Shown here: positions 1-7,685 of the stretch, piece by piece
Numbering within the stretch: position 1 is the stretch's first letter
Layout: each line of letters starts with the position of its first letter
Made by a program: the position numbers and the translations under genes
Notes under the pieces: generated by a model
Database searches by the model: none
Told to the model about the DNA's origin: nothing
Seen by the model: the letters and a program-made list of their open reading frames with translations, nothing else
NCBI RefSeq assembly: GCF_015557635.1
Contig: NZ_JADNOP010000009.1
Coordinates: 116,633 to 152,212, forward strand
Direction: 5' to 3'
Source of the DNA: Fusicatenibacter saccharivorans
GTDB taxonomy: Bacteria > Bacillota > Clostridia > Lachnospirales > Lachnospiraceae
DNA: 35,580 bases

Positions 1-1289
1 AACGTCATTGATAATTCCCAACAGATGCTGTGATGAAATATCTATTTTATCTGCATACTCTATAACTTTTGCTTTATTACCTGCATCATGTCTGATCAAA
101 GATGTGATACCAATGATTGCATTCATAGGAGTACGAATATCATGTGACATATTAGACAGGAAATCCGTTTTCGCCTTATTTGCATTTTCAGCTGTCTGTA
201 AAGCCTCTGTTGCAACGTTCTTTGCCTTTTTCAGTTTTTGATTGACTACTTCCATTTCCTTCATTGTTTGCAAATGAAGTTCATTATTTCTTTTTTCATA
301 TTCTGCTCTTTGATCTGCAAGACTAAGTCTGGAAATACTGTAGAATAATCCGGCAAAAAGTAAAAGTATAAAACCTGCCATGAGTATTGTTGTAAACAAC
401 ACCGTTTTCTGGTAATCCATCAGCACATTGTCCACAACTCCCTTGGCCACAATGCACACCAAAATGGTGTTGTTGCTTTCTATCGGGCAATACCCCAGAT
501 AATAGGGGTTCTGTTTTCTCAAAAGTGCAACTCCGGATTCCCTGTTATCAAACTTCTTTTTGAACAAATCAGCCTCTTCTTCTGTAATAGCCTGTTCCCC
601 TTTTAAATGTTTTAACAAAGAATAATTACGCAGGTATTTATCTCCACTCTGGTTCGTATACGTAATATTTCCGTCATGATCCAGCATGAACAAATATGCT
701 TTTCCATGATAACCTTTCAATTTTAACATGGAATCCAGTTTCGAATGATCATACACAGTTCCAATTGCCGTATAAGTTTCTCCATTGATCGTGTATTCCT
801 GACATGGAATCGCAACCAGATAACCGTCTTTTTTCTTCTGATCATAATCAAGACGCACCAGTTTTCCAATATTGTATCCGTTCTTTAAGTCCAGCAGAAG
901 TTTACTTGGCATATCAATCCGCATTTTTGTTCCACCTGCTGATATTGCCTGACCATTTTCCTGAAGGAATATAAGAGTACTTTCCGATTCTTTTTCCCAT
1001 GCTTCAAAGAAATTTTTGTTCGTATCCGTTTCAAGAGACAGTTCCCTCTCATGAAGTAAGAATTCCTCAACCAACTGCAGCTGGCTGTAGTATCCACTCA
1101 CCTGAAGATCATAGGTCTGCTGTATCTGTTCAACAACAGCTCCCATACTGCTTTTTCCATTTTCGCTGATATACTTATTAGACTTACTTATAAGATACTT
1201 GATACAAACTAAGCTTAAAAGAATCATAAGTAGTATAAGCAACAGCCTTGTTATTTTTTTCTTTTATTTACCGCTTGTTCTATCTCCAC
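1..1289 (-). CDS. Membrane sensor histidine kinase, N-terminal part (runs off the left edge; probable frameshift near its start)
   Basis: The minus strand encodes a hydrophobic N-terminal anchor, a long extracellular sensor region, a second membrane segment (about 355-415 of the plus coordinates), a coiled coil and the start of a HisKA dimerisation domain. The phospho-acceptor H-box reads M-S-H-D-I-R-T-P-M-N-A at about 122-155. The catalytic ATPase domain lies outside the window. A GTG start two bases after the upstream stop gives 12 codons and then hits a stop, because the A tract (1254-1260 on plus as T) has seven bases. One more A would join it to the kinase frame. In-frame alternatives are TTG at 1242 or ATG at 1227, both without a good ribosome site. 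It is co-transcribed with the solute-binding lipoprotein, which suggests that protein feeds it ligand information. The kinase call is firm; the start is not. Confidence 0.85.
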
Positions 1290-1291
1290 TT

Positions 1292-3136
1292 TTACTGTTC
1301 AACCTCTATATAGTCTTCCGGTGCTGACGGCTGCTGTCCTTTTGACATTGCTTCGGTCCATGCACTTGATAATGTTGTATCTTTAAGCTGCTCAATCTCA
1401 CATTTCGGATTTATTTTTTTCAAAACGGACATTGTGGTGTCTGTAAGAAGAATCGAGTATTCCTTTTCTTTGTCTATTTTCTTATCATTAACTGTTAAGT
1501 CCTTTAACGAAAATCCACTTTTCTCTTGACTGACGATCATTTTCATACCAGATGCAATTGGTAATTCGTATTCATTGGTTACATAAAAATTCTCATCAGC
1601 TTCGGCGAGATAATTTTCCACGAGTTCACAAACCTGTTTACCATTTATTTTTGCAAAATATAATGTTGTATCTGAACTCTTCGCTGTCATCATGCCAACC
1701 CGGCTATTGGTGCATTCTCCTTTGTACATAGAAGAAGTAAAATAATAATATGGTGCCAGAGCCAGCTGTGCATCATTTTCTTCTCTGATCGTAGTTAAAA
1801 TGGAAGATGCTGCATCACGGCCATTTCTATCGTTCAGTGAAATGGAATATTCATTTTCAAAATTCATCATTGCTTTTTCTTCTGGATCTTTACGATTCAT
1901 TACACTGCGAAAAGTATCATAAGCCTGTGTTTCATCCATTTCCCCTGACAGTAATCCGTGAACAGCCTCAAGACTTGCATCAAATGATTTTTGGGCGGAA
2001 TATCGGATATAAACAGCATTATGATTAATTTCCTCTTCCAGTCCAGGCACATCCTGCATCATGGTTGGAACATCTGTATTCAATGAAATAACACCGCTTC
2101 CATCCGCAATCAGCTTTTGCCCCTCTTCTGAAATCATACAATCCAGCACATCCAGCGCAGTATCCAGTTTCTCCCGGTCTTTTTCCAGGTTTTTGTTAAA
2201 TGCAATGTTTAAGGACGGAGTCATGTACACATAGGATTCATCCGATGTCTGTGAAAAGTAAGGAATACGGGTCAGCTCCGCATCCATCTGTTTCTGCAGC
2301 TGCTGCATAACCGTCGGATGTCCATGAAACATTGCTGATTTTCCCTCGACAAACATCTGGATTCCTGTATCGACGTCAATATTGATATCTTCTTTACCAA
2401 AGTGCGAGTCCTTAAGAAACTGACTGGTTTCTGAAAAAATACGTTTCCATAATGTATCATCAAACTTCACTTCATCCGCTGCAGTCTCTGCACCGTTTCG
2501 CCATTCAATACCATCCAGGCTTGTAAACTCACCGATTGCCGCCGCCTGGATGATTTCATTATTAGACCAGTCTTCCCCAAGATCCATGGAATACGGTTTT
2601 ATGCCATTATCATAAAACTGCTGACAGGCCTGTACATATTCCTCATAATTTTCTGGAATCTTTACGCCATACTGATCAAACAGTGTTTTGTTGGCAATGA
2701 TCGTCTGCGGAATACCACAGATTGGCAGCCACTGGATTTCATCCTCCTCATTCTTATAATATTGCACCGCATAAGAATAATACTTGGAAACAACATCATA
2801 AGAAGCAAAATCCATAAGATAAGGCTGTAAGTCCTGTGCATCTGTTCCAGAAAATCGACGTACTGTTATAATATCCGGTAATTCATCATGTTCTTTAAAA
2901 TAACTGTATAAATCAGTATCATTGTTACCTATAATAAATTCAATATCCTGATCTGGAAACTGTTCATGGATATAGGGCGCAATATTTTTCATCAAACGAT
3001 TTTCCCACAGATAAACGGTAAGATGATCATCGTTTTTAGATACTTCTTTCTTTGACTGTCCACATCCAGACAAGACAGCAGTTGCTACAAGTACACCTGA
3101 CACCACTGCTATCAGACAACGTTTTGCCTTATTCAT
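1292..3136 (-). CDS. Extracellular solute-binding lipoprotein (ABC family 1) with a 5'-nucleotidase C-terminal-like domain
   Basis: 614 residues from the ATG at 3136, preceded by a GAGGAAAGTGAG-type ribosome site; an upstream extension to 3229 would run through the leader terminator and is rejected. Residues 1-25 are a lipoprotein signal ending in the lipobox L-S-G-C, so the protein should be anchored on the outer face of the membrane. Residues about 30-420 resemble family 1 sugar-type binding proteins. The last ~130 residues look like the C-terminal substrate domain of 5'-nucleotidases (a Y-E-L-P-I-A-S-G-M-K motif), without the metallophosphatase domain. No ABC permease is adjacent. The next gene is a sensor kinase, so it more likely works as a sensing partner than as a transporter subunit. 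The binding-protein call is firm; the C-terminal assignment is moderate. Confidence 0.85.
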   Translation of the reverse strand: MNKAKRCLIAVVSGVLVATAVLSGCGQSKKEVSKNDDHLTVYLWENRLMKNIAPYIHEQFPDQDIEFIIGNNDTDLYSYFKEHDELPDIITVRRFSGTDAQDLQPYLMDFASYDVVSKYYSYAVQYYKNEEDEIQWLPICGIPQTIIANKTLFDQYGVKIPENYEEYVQACQQFYDNGIKPYSMDLGEDWSNNEIIQAAAIGEFTSLDGIEWRNGAETAADEVKFDDTLWKRIFSETSQFLKDSHFGKEDINIDVDTGIQMFVEGKSAMFHGHPTVMQQLQKQMDAELTRIPYFSQTSDESYVYMTPSLNIAFNKNLEKDREKLDTALDVLDCMISEEGQKLIADGSGVISLNTDVPTMMQDVPGLEEEINHNAVYIRYSAQKSFDASLEAVHGLLSGEMDETQAYDTFRSVMNRKDPEEKAMMNFENEYSISLNDRNGRDAASSILTTIREENDAQLALAPYYYFTSSMYKGECTNSRVGMMTAKSSDTTLYFAKINGKQVCELVENYLAEADENFYVTNEYELPIASGMKMIVSQEKSGFSLKDLTVNDKKIDKEKEYSILLTDTTMSVLKKINPKCEIEQLKDTTLSSAWTEAMSKGQQPSAPEDYIEVEQ

Positions 3137-3200
3137 ACTCTCACTTTCCTCATTCTTTCCTGATAAAATCATTATTGTTACGTCTGTGAAATAACACCGT

Positions 3201-3227
3201 AAAAAAGCACCGTCAGACAGACAGTGC
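3201..3227 (-). terminator. Intrinsic terminator of the riboswitch leader
   Basis: On the minus strand an 8-bp stem (GCACTGTC with GACGGTGC, one G-T pair) with a 5-nt loop is followed by six T. It lies between the c-di-GMP riboswitch and the lipoprotein start, where a transcription-control terminator is expected. Confidence 0.85.
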
Positions 3228-3237
3228 ACCTCATTTT

Positions 3238-3305
3238 ATGCAACTGGCTGCCATTTTAAAGGCCCTGTAGCTTTGCGTCCCAGACTTTCATCTGGTTTGC
3301 CAATT
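3238..3305 (-). promoter_or_regulatory. Cyclic di-GMP-I (GEMM-I) riboswitch
   Basis: The minus strand carries the diagnostic aptamer features in order: GGCAAACC, a P2 stem closed by a GAAA tetraloop, GGGACGCAAAGC after it, then GGGCC and the 3' GGCAGCCAG. These match the known GEMM-I consensus, including the conserved ligand-pocket G and the tetraloop-receptor layout. It sits 30 nt downstream of a strong promoter and directly ahead of an intrinsic terminator, so c-di-GMP should decide read-through into the lipoprotein and kinase genes. Whether the ligand turns expression on or off cannot be settled by eye. Confidence 0.92.
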
Positions 3306-3345
3306 TCCTTATTATAGCTTTAATCTTATGCAAAAAACTGATTTT

Positions 3346-3374
3346 ATTATACTTTAGTGTTCTACTATACGCAA
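3346..3374 (-). promoter_or_regulatory. Sigma-A-type promoter of the riboswitch operon
   Basis: TTGCGT and TATAAT on the minus strand with 17-bp spacing. Transcription would start about 7 nt downstream, some 35 nt before the riboswitch. Confidence 0.8.
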
Positions 3375-3404
3375 GAAAAAGATTAACATTTTAACGTTCA
3401 AAAG

Positions 3405-3444
3405 CAAAAAAAAGAACAGCCGATACATATACCCGAACTGTTCT
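3405..3444 (-). terminator. Intrinsic terminator after the xre remnant
   Basis: A 7-bp stem (AGAACAG with CTGTTCT) is followed by a run of T on the minus strand, starting 2 nt after the stop codon of the XRE fragment. Confidence 0.8.
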
Positions 3445-3445
3445 C

Positions 3446-3652
3446 CTACTTCCGAAGTCCACGCAGCATTGACATTACTGTTTCCTGCTCATTTGTACTC
3501 AGATCGTTCCATATCCCTAGAACTTCTTTCTGTTTTTCTGTCAGATTCTCTGAATTATCTTCCTGAAAAAACTGCGCTAATGTCACGCCCAAAGCTGCAC
3601 ATATTTTTTCAAGTGTGATCAGTGACGGCAGGTTTTCCTGCTCTGGTTCATA
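3446..3652 (-). pseudogene. XRE-family regulator, 3' remnant cut by ICE insertion
   Basis: The minus frame gives about 69 codons ending in TAG, with the typical end of an XRE helix-turn-helix domain (L-P-S-L-I-T-L-E-K-I-C-A-A-L-G-V-T-L) and a short C-terminal tail. An in-frame stop lies just upstream, and the recognition helix and start are missing. The break lies next to the recombinase gene of the adjacent element, so the simplest reading is integration inside this regulator gene. The other half would lie at the far end of the element, outside the window. Confidence 0.75.
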
Positions 3653-3703
3653 TGATTAGCGCCTATTAGGAAAACACACTGTCAAAGGGGTTTGTAGCGG
3701 GGG
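3653..3703. other. Element end and probable attachment site
   Basis: Fifty bases between the broken XRE frame and the recombinase stop. They should contain the recombination crossover and the element end. No second copy of the core is visible in the window, so the exact crossover dinucleotide cannot be named. Confidence 0.45.
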
Positions 3704-5386
3704 TTAGCCCGCTACTGCGGTATCTTCCGTAGTGTTAATTTCAATGTACTCTGCAATCTTGCGGAGCTCGTCAGCAAATTTGAATTTCACGCTGATATTG
3801 CCGTTTTCATAGACCTTGATATAGTCCACAAGCTCAACCAAGATTTCCCGATTGAGGGCTTCAATGTTTTGATACTTCATAAAGGCTACCAGTGCAGGAT
3901 GCTCGTTGTCCACACCGTTTGCCAGTTCTGCGCGTTTAGCGTTCAGCCGGGTAAGCACCGCGGAAATATCAGAAGTCTGCCGTTCATAGTCAGCCTTCAT
4001 ATCCCGGTATTCCTGCTGGGTGATTTCACCGTCTTTCCAGTCCTGATAAAGAGATTGCTTGTAGCGTGTTATCTTTGTCAGTTCCCGCTCTTTTGCAGCT
4101 ATCAGATCGTCCAGTCGGTAAGACTGGCTTTTTTTGATTGGAGCGGAATTGATCTGCGTGACGATTTCCGAGTAGGAAACAGCCAAATGTACCTGATGCT
4201 GTACGGCGAACAGAACAGCAGCCTCCAGCCGTTCATGCTTGATTGAGTGCATGGTGCAGGCTGTCCGGGAACGGTTCTTGTAGGTTGAGCAAGAATAATA
4301 TACATTGTTGTTCTTGCTAACGCATCGGGTAATGGCCCGCCCGCAATCGGCACATTTCAGAAAGCCGCTGAATAAATGTACCTCACGGCCTTTCGGGGAA
4401 GTACGGGTATCACGCTGTAAGAGAGCCTGTACCTTATCGAAAGTTTCATAGTCGATAATGGCCTCATGTGTTCCAGCCACTTCCACCCATTCCTCGCGGG
4501 GAACAGCTTCAATCTGGTGTACCTTGTAGCTTTTCACCCGGCTCCGGCCTTGGGCTAAGTCCCCGGTGTAGGTCGGATTGGTAAGAATGGAGTGGATCAT
4601 GCGGGCTCCCCACATAGGATCGTCATACCCTCTTGTCGAAACAGGCAAGCCCTTTTGTACCTTGTAAGCCGAGGGGCTAGGTACGCCGTGCTCGTTCAGG
4701 TACAACGCGATAGCACGTTTTGATGACCCTTGAATAAGCATTGTGAAAATGAGTTTGACATTTTCAGCAGCATCGGGATCAACAATCAGCCTGTGCTTGT
4801 CCTTTGGGTGCTTTACATAGCCGTAAGGAGCAAATGCTCCGATATACTGGCCGTTGCGCCGTTTGTAATCAAATACCTGCCGGATCTTTTTGGAAGTCTG
4901 ATAGCAGTAATTATCGTTCATCACGTTTGTAATGGGAACGATGATATTTGAAACGCTGTCGGGGTTCTTGTAGCTGTCCACATTCTCAGCAAGGCTGATA
5001 AAGCGAACACCCATTTGAACAAACAGGTTGTCGATCAAACTTCCGGCATCGCTATAATTTCGTGCGAAGCGGGACAGGTCTTTTACTATAACGCAGTTGA
5101 TTTTACCACTCATGACATCCGCCAAGAGCCGTTGAAAATCTTCACGGTTAGCGTCCGTTCCAGTATGTCCGTCATCTACATATTCCGTGACACTTTCAAA
5201 CTCGTCAATGTTGCGTCGGTAAAAATCGTTCAGTAGGTCACGCTGGTTTTTTACGCTGTTGCTATCGTCTTTTCCTTTTTTCAAATCTTCCTTTGAAAGC
5301 CGGATATAGATGCCCAGCCGCCAGCGGCGAATTGTGTAAGAGGGAGAGAAACTCTGCTGATACCCTCTGTTTTTTGCTCGTGCCAT
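3704..5386 (-). CDS. Large serine recombinase (ICE integrase/excisionase)
   Basis: 560 residues. The resolvase catalytic domain spans about 24-165, with the nucleophile serine in Y-I-R-L-S-K-E-D and the D-L-S-R-F-A-R-N motif. A recombinase domain follows (about 180-290). A zinc ribbon with paired cysteines (C-A-D-C-G-R and later C-S-T-Y) lies near 345-385, then a coiled coil near 420-470. This is the standard layout of large serine integrases, which join attP and attB by double-strand exchange. The ATG at 5386 follows a GGAGGAA ribosome site. Its stop lies about 50 bp from the element end, the usual position for an integrase. No recombination directionality factor was recognised nearby. Confidence 0.93.
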   Translation of the reverse strand: MARAKNRGYQQSFSPSYTIRRWRLGIYIRLSKEDLKKGKDDSNSVKNQRDLLNDFYRRNIDEFESVTEYVDDGHTGTDANREDFQRLLADVMSGKINCVIVKDLSRFARNYSDAGSLIDNLFVQMGVRFISLAENVDSYKNPDSVSNIIVPITNVMNDNYCYQTSKKIRQVFDYKRRNGQYIGAFAPYGYVKHPKDKHRLIVDPDAAENVKLIFTMLIQGSSKRAIALYLNEHGVPSPSAYKVQKGLPVSTRGYDDPMWGARMIHSILTNPTYTGDLAQGRSRVKSYKVHQIEAVPREEWVEVAGTHEAIIDYETFDKVQALLQRDTRTSPKGREVHLFSGFLKCADCGRAITRCVSKNNNVYYSCSTYKNRSRTACTMHSIKHERLEAAVLFAVQHQVHLAVSYSEIVTQINSAPIKKSQSYRLDDLIAAKERELTKITRYKQSLYQDWKDGEITQQEYRDMKADYERQTSDISAVLTRLNAKRAELANGVDNEHPALVAFMKYQNIEALNREILVELVDYIKVYENGNISVKFKFADELRKIAEYIEINTTEDTAVAG

Positions 5387-5457
5387 TGTTCCTCCTTCCC
5401 TATCACATTACACTTATATTATAACTCTGTCCGGGGAGGACAACAAGGATGCCTCCG

Positions 5458-5480
5458 CTTCGGGACACTTTGTCTCGAAG
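5458..5480. repeat. ICE palindrome copy 1
   Basis: Ten-base arms around a CTT centre, with one G-T type mismatch (cttcGggaca / tgtcTcgaag). It lies between the recombinase start and the DUF6870 terminator. Confidence 0.8.
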
Positions 5481-5515
5481 AAGCAAAGCGAGCTGTAACC
5501 GAAGTTACAGCCCGC
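5478..5515 (-). terminator. Intrinsic terminator overlapping the DUF6870 stop codon
   Basis: A 12-bp stem with a TTCG tetraloop (one G-T pair), followed on the minus strand by TTTGCTTCTT. The stem includes the TAA of the DUF6870 gene. It should separate that gene from the recombinase. Confidence 0.75.
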
Positions 5516-5771
5516 TTCTTTGCCGCAGCAGGAAATCCGTCAGCTTATCTTGGAGAGATGGCCCGCTTTCAGCAAATTCAATTTTCACGCCAACACCACC
5601 GATGCAAAAGCAGTATGGATTTTTGACAGTCTGCAAAAATCGAGAGATGCGCTCCTTTCTGGAAAGCGCATTGTCAAAGGTCATACCGCTCACATCAGGC
5701 AGGGACTCGGCAGCCACCGCGCCAATGTCAACGCTTCTCATTTGTTCAAGTTCCTGTGTAGTTAATTTCAC
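5505..5771 (-). CDS. DUF6870-like small ICE protein
   Basis: 88 residues from a GTG start at 5771, chosen because GGAGG lies 6 nt upstream; a longer frame to 5957 has no ribosome site and runs through a hairpin and a palindrome copy. The sequence is compact and soluble, with L-T-T-Q-E-L-E-Q-M-R-S-V-D-I at the start and K-N-P-Y-C-F-C-I-G in the middle, a pattern I associate with DUF6870 proteins found beside conjugation genes. No catalytic residues are evident. Its place between the sigma-like regulator and the recombinase suggests a role in element maintenance or excision control, but that is inference. Confidence 0.65.
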   Translation of the reverse strand: MKLTTQELEQMRSVDIGAVAAESLPDVSGMTFDNALSRKERISRFLQTVKNPYCFCIGGVGVKIEFAESGPSLQDKLTDFLLRQRSGL

Positions 5772-5827
5772 GGTAAACCTCCTTCGCAGATTGATAGAAC
5801 GTCTCCCGCTGTTTGGTGGGGAAACGC

Positions 5828-5860
5828 AACAGGCCAGCACCACCGGGATGCTGGCCTGTT
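5828..5860. repeat. Perfect 12-bp inverted repeat upstream of DUF6870
   Basis: Arms AACAGGCCAGCA and TGCTGGCCTGTT with a 9-nt loop. There is no T run on either side, so it is not a standard terminator. It could be a leader structure or a protein site. Confidence 0.7.
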
Positions 5861-5871
5861 GCCTTACTCCA

Positions 5872-5894
5872 CCTTGGGACACTTTGTCTCGAGG
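5872..5894. repeat. ICE palindrome copy 2
   Basis: Divergent copy with CTT centre; both changes relative to symmetry are G-T type, so a plus-strand RNA hairpin would stay fully paired. Confidence 0.7.
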
Positions 5895-5917
5895 CTTATT
5901 ATAGCTTTTGAATATTA

Positions 5918-5982
5918 GAGAGCGCCGCACATATTTACTTGGCCTGTCCAAAGACAATCGTTATTTTCTGTGCGGCGCTCTC
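5918..5982. repeat. Perfect 14-bp inverted repeat with a 37-nt loop
   Basis: Arms GAGAGCGCCGCACA and TGTGCGGCGCTCTC match at all 14 positions. It sits in a region without a convincing gene, 11 nt from the stem-loop and palindrome cluster. It could be a structured RNA, a recombination-related site or the ends of a tiny insertion. Confidence 0.7.
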
Positions 5983-6240
5983 CAAGCAAGTGAAGTGACA
6001 AGCCCGGAGGAACAGGCAGCCAGTCTGTTCATTGCCGGATCGTGGCCTTGGGATGGCCGAGCCCATTTACGATGTTGGTGTTGTTCGCTCAATCTCTTTT
6101 TGGAAATGTCACCGCGCACCCACCGTCTGGCTCCCCGAACTTACTCAGGGTTGCCGTTATTCCCTTGCGTTAGGAAGAAAACCTCCTCTCATAAACCGAG
6201 ACATTTTTTCATCAATTCCAAGTGGGTTAAGATGAAAAAA
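5983..6240. other. Non-coding stretch between the hairpin cluster and the sigma-like gene
   Basis: No reading frame on either strand has both a ribosome site and a plausible protein. A good AGGAGG on the minus strand near 6190 is followed only by a very short frame without a canonical start. A lost excisionase-type gene is possible but not shown. Confidence 0.4.
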
Positions 6241-6651
6241 TCAAAAAGTTTTTTTCATGCGTTCAAGGCCACGCTTGACCGACTGGCGAATAGACTCCTC
6301 ATGTACGCCCTCGGCCTCGGCAATTTCCTTAATCGACTTGCCAAGAATGATATGTGCGTCAATTCTGCGGCCCTGGATCTCCGGCAGAGAATTGAGAGCG
6401 TTCCACAGACGAAGAAAGGTTTCCATCCGTTCAAGGAGCTCCTGCGGGGTCGGCTCATGCAGGCAAGCGGAATACTCAATCCCGTCATCGCAGTCCAGAG
6501 AATACTGCGCCTTGTGCCGGGAGAGCCGCCGCTGGTAGGCCATTTCATAACGGGCATCGGCCTTGAATACCTCGGCCACCTCGTCAGAAACTTCGATAAG
6601 CTGATCCTGCGTGTACCAATAATAAAAATCTTTCAAATTGATAGTAGTCAT
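6241..6651 (-). CDS. Sigma-70 region 4-like DNA-binding regulator
   Basis: 136 residues from the ATG at 6651, which has GGAGG 8 nt upstream; the extension to 6789 is discarded. The last ~45 residues form a sigma region 4-type helix-turn-helix (G-K-S-I-K-E-I-A-E-A-E-G-V-H-E-E-S-I-R). The first ~90 residues are acidic and helical with no region 2 motif. Such sigma-like proteins are common in Gram-positive ICEs next to the integrase, where they regulate excision or transfer genes. Here it stands alone, with a palindrome copy and a tiny upstream frame in its leader. Confidence 0.7.
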   Translation of the reverse strand: MTTINLKDFYYWYTQDQLIEVSDEVAEVFKADARYEMAYQRRLSRHKAQYSLDCDDGIEYSACLHEPTPQELLERMETFLRLWNALNSLPEIQGRRIDAHIILGKSIKEIAEAEGVHEESIRQSVKRGLERMKKTF

Positions 6652-6725
6652 CGTAAAATCCTCCATTTCAGTTTGTTCGGGGTTGGTCGGAAACGAAATG
6701 GAGTAACGGCGGAGAACGGCACCGC

Positions 6726-6750
6726 ACCTCGGGACACTTTGTCTCGAAGT
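6726..6750. repeat. ICE palindrome copy 3
   Basis: Eleven-base arms around CTT with two unmatched positions, lying 75 nt upstream of the sigma-like gene start. Confidence 0.7.
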
Positions 6751-6864
6751 CTGGAAAGCAAAATGCGCCTGCGCGACACAAGGCCGCACAAGCGCACGAA
6801 AATATATTATCGGTTATGTACTGTTTAATTTCACATTCAAAGCCGGACTGCTCCGATGGAGGGG

Positions 6865-6921
6865 CTACGCTTTTTTTAACTGGTGGAGCTCGTGGGAATT
6901 ATGGAATATGAAAATGGACAT
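6865..6921 (-). CDS. Possible 18-residue peptide upstream of the sigma-like gene
   Basis: ATG at 6921 preceded by AGGAGG with ideal spacing; the frame gives M-S-I-F-I-F-H-N-S-H-E-L-H-Q-L-K-K-A and then TAG. It is preceded by an 8-bp inverted repeat (GGACATGG with CCATGTCC) that overlaps the start codon. The strong ribosome site is the main support. It may be a leader peptide for the sigma-like gene, or the start of a gene cut short when the cargo was gained. I do not recognise the peptide. Confidence 0.4.
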   Translation of the reverse strand: MSIFIFHNSHELHQLKKA

Positions 6922-6991
6922 GGTGATACCTCCTGGGAACCGCCATGTCCTCATAAAGAGGGACTTTAACACACCCTCCATTTTTTATTTT

Positions 6992-7022
6992 GAAAAAGAA
7001 AACAGCGGCTCTATTGAACCGC
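6992..7022 (-). terminator. Intrinsic terminator of the cargo operon
   Basis: Minus strand: 7-bp stem GCGGTTC with GAGCCGC (one G-T pair), AATA loop, then TGTTTTCTTTTT. It lies about 100 nt after the GNAT stop codon and closes the 7125-10620 operon. Confidence 0.75.
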
Positions 7023-7056
7023 CACCAAGAAAACTAAATTGAACGTGAAAATTTTC

Positions 7057-7094
7057 TGCCCAGCAGCGGTTTTTTTCTTTCCTGCCGCTGGGCA
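7057..7094. repeat. Inverted repeat after the cargo operon
   Basis: Arms TGCCCAGC(AGC)GG and CCGCTGGGCA with a T-rich loop on the plus strand. There is no T run after the stem, so it is a pause or processing structure rather than a clear terminator. Confidence 0.5.
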
Positions 7095-7124
7095 GTAAAA
7101 TCACTTTATATCAAAGTTCTGCGA

Positions 7125-7685
7125 TCATTTATTACCTAATTCCGTGGAACAGGCCATTAAAAAATAGTTATTTTGGTTAAATTGAAATTTTCCGACTTGT
7201 GTCATAGAAACCTTCCTTGTATGTGCGGCATAAGAGCGGGGATTGATCTGGTTAATAAAAGTAGCCATTATAGGATAACGCTCTTTCATGCTGGATAAAG
7301 ACGCATAAAATACTCGCTCAAATAATCCAGACCCGCGAACGGATTTATCAAGACAAACCGGCCCATACTGATAAGAATTTTTTGCAGTAAGCGTTTTTCC
7401 GTTAAAAGAAAAATTTGGTAGTTGTTCTATCATATAGACAAAGAACGGCCATTCCGCCCAAAACTCCCATGATGCGGCCATAGCAAAAGCAAGAATTTTC
7501 TCATTTTCCTTGGCAATCGTAACGCCATTCTCTTTTGTAATAAGTGTCACAAGCTGTTTTTCCGTCATGTTGGTGGTAACAAAGCCATCTGTTTTATCCG
7601 AAACATGACTGACATGATTTGCTTTCAGTAAATCAAGAACCCCCTGAACATCCTCTAAAGTTGCCTGTTGAATCAACATATTCAT
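7125..7685 (-). CDS. GNAT-type N-acetyltransferase, last gene of the cargo operon
   Basis: 186 residues. The N-terminal half begins like a GNAT fold (I-Q-Q-A-T-L-E-D-V-Q-G-V-L-D-L-L), and a C-terminal K-S-V-R-G-S-G-L-F-E-R-V-F region looks like the acetyl-CoA loop, although the usual R/Q-x-x-G-x-G/A is only loosely kept. Members of the fold move an acetyl group from acetyl-CoA to an amine. Its ATG overlaps the racemase stop by 4 bases (ATGA), which points to translational coupling and a shared pathway. It may acetylate a product of the decarboxylase, but the substrate cannot be read from the sequence. Confidence 0.7.
   Translation of the reverse strand: MNMLIQQATLEDVQGVLDLLKANHVSHVSDKTDGFVTTNMTEKQLVTLITKENGVTIAKENEKILAFAMAASWEFWAEWPFFVYMIEQLPNFSFNGKTLTAKNSYQYGPVCLDKSVRGSGLFERVFYASLSSMKERYPIMATFINQINPRSYAAHTRKVSMTQVGKFQFNQNNYFLMACSTELGNK

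Noticed and set aside
1289-1289. GTG at 1289 as the simple start of the kinase
   Set aside because: That frame ends after 12 codons in a TAA unless one base is added to the A tract, so it cannot be taken as a plain start.
5908-6828. 306-codon plus-strand frame
   Set aside because: It runs through the 14-bp dyad, opposite the sigma-like gene, and through a palindrome copy; no ribosome site and no recognisable domain.
6895-6969. Plus-strand mini-frame opposite the 18-residue peptide
   Set aside because: It has no ribosome site, while the minus strand has an ideal one.
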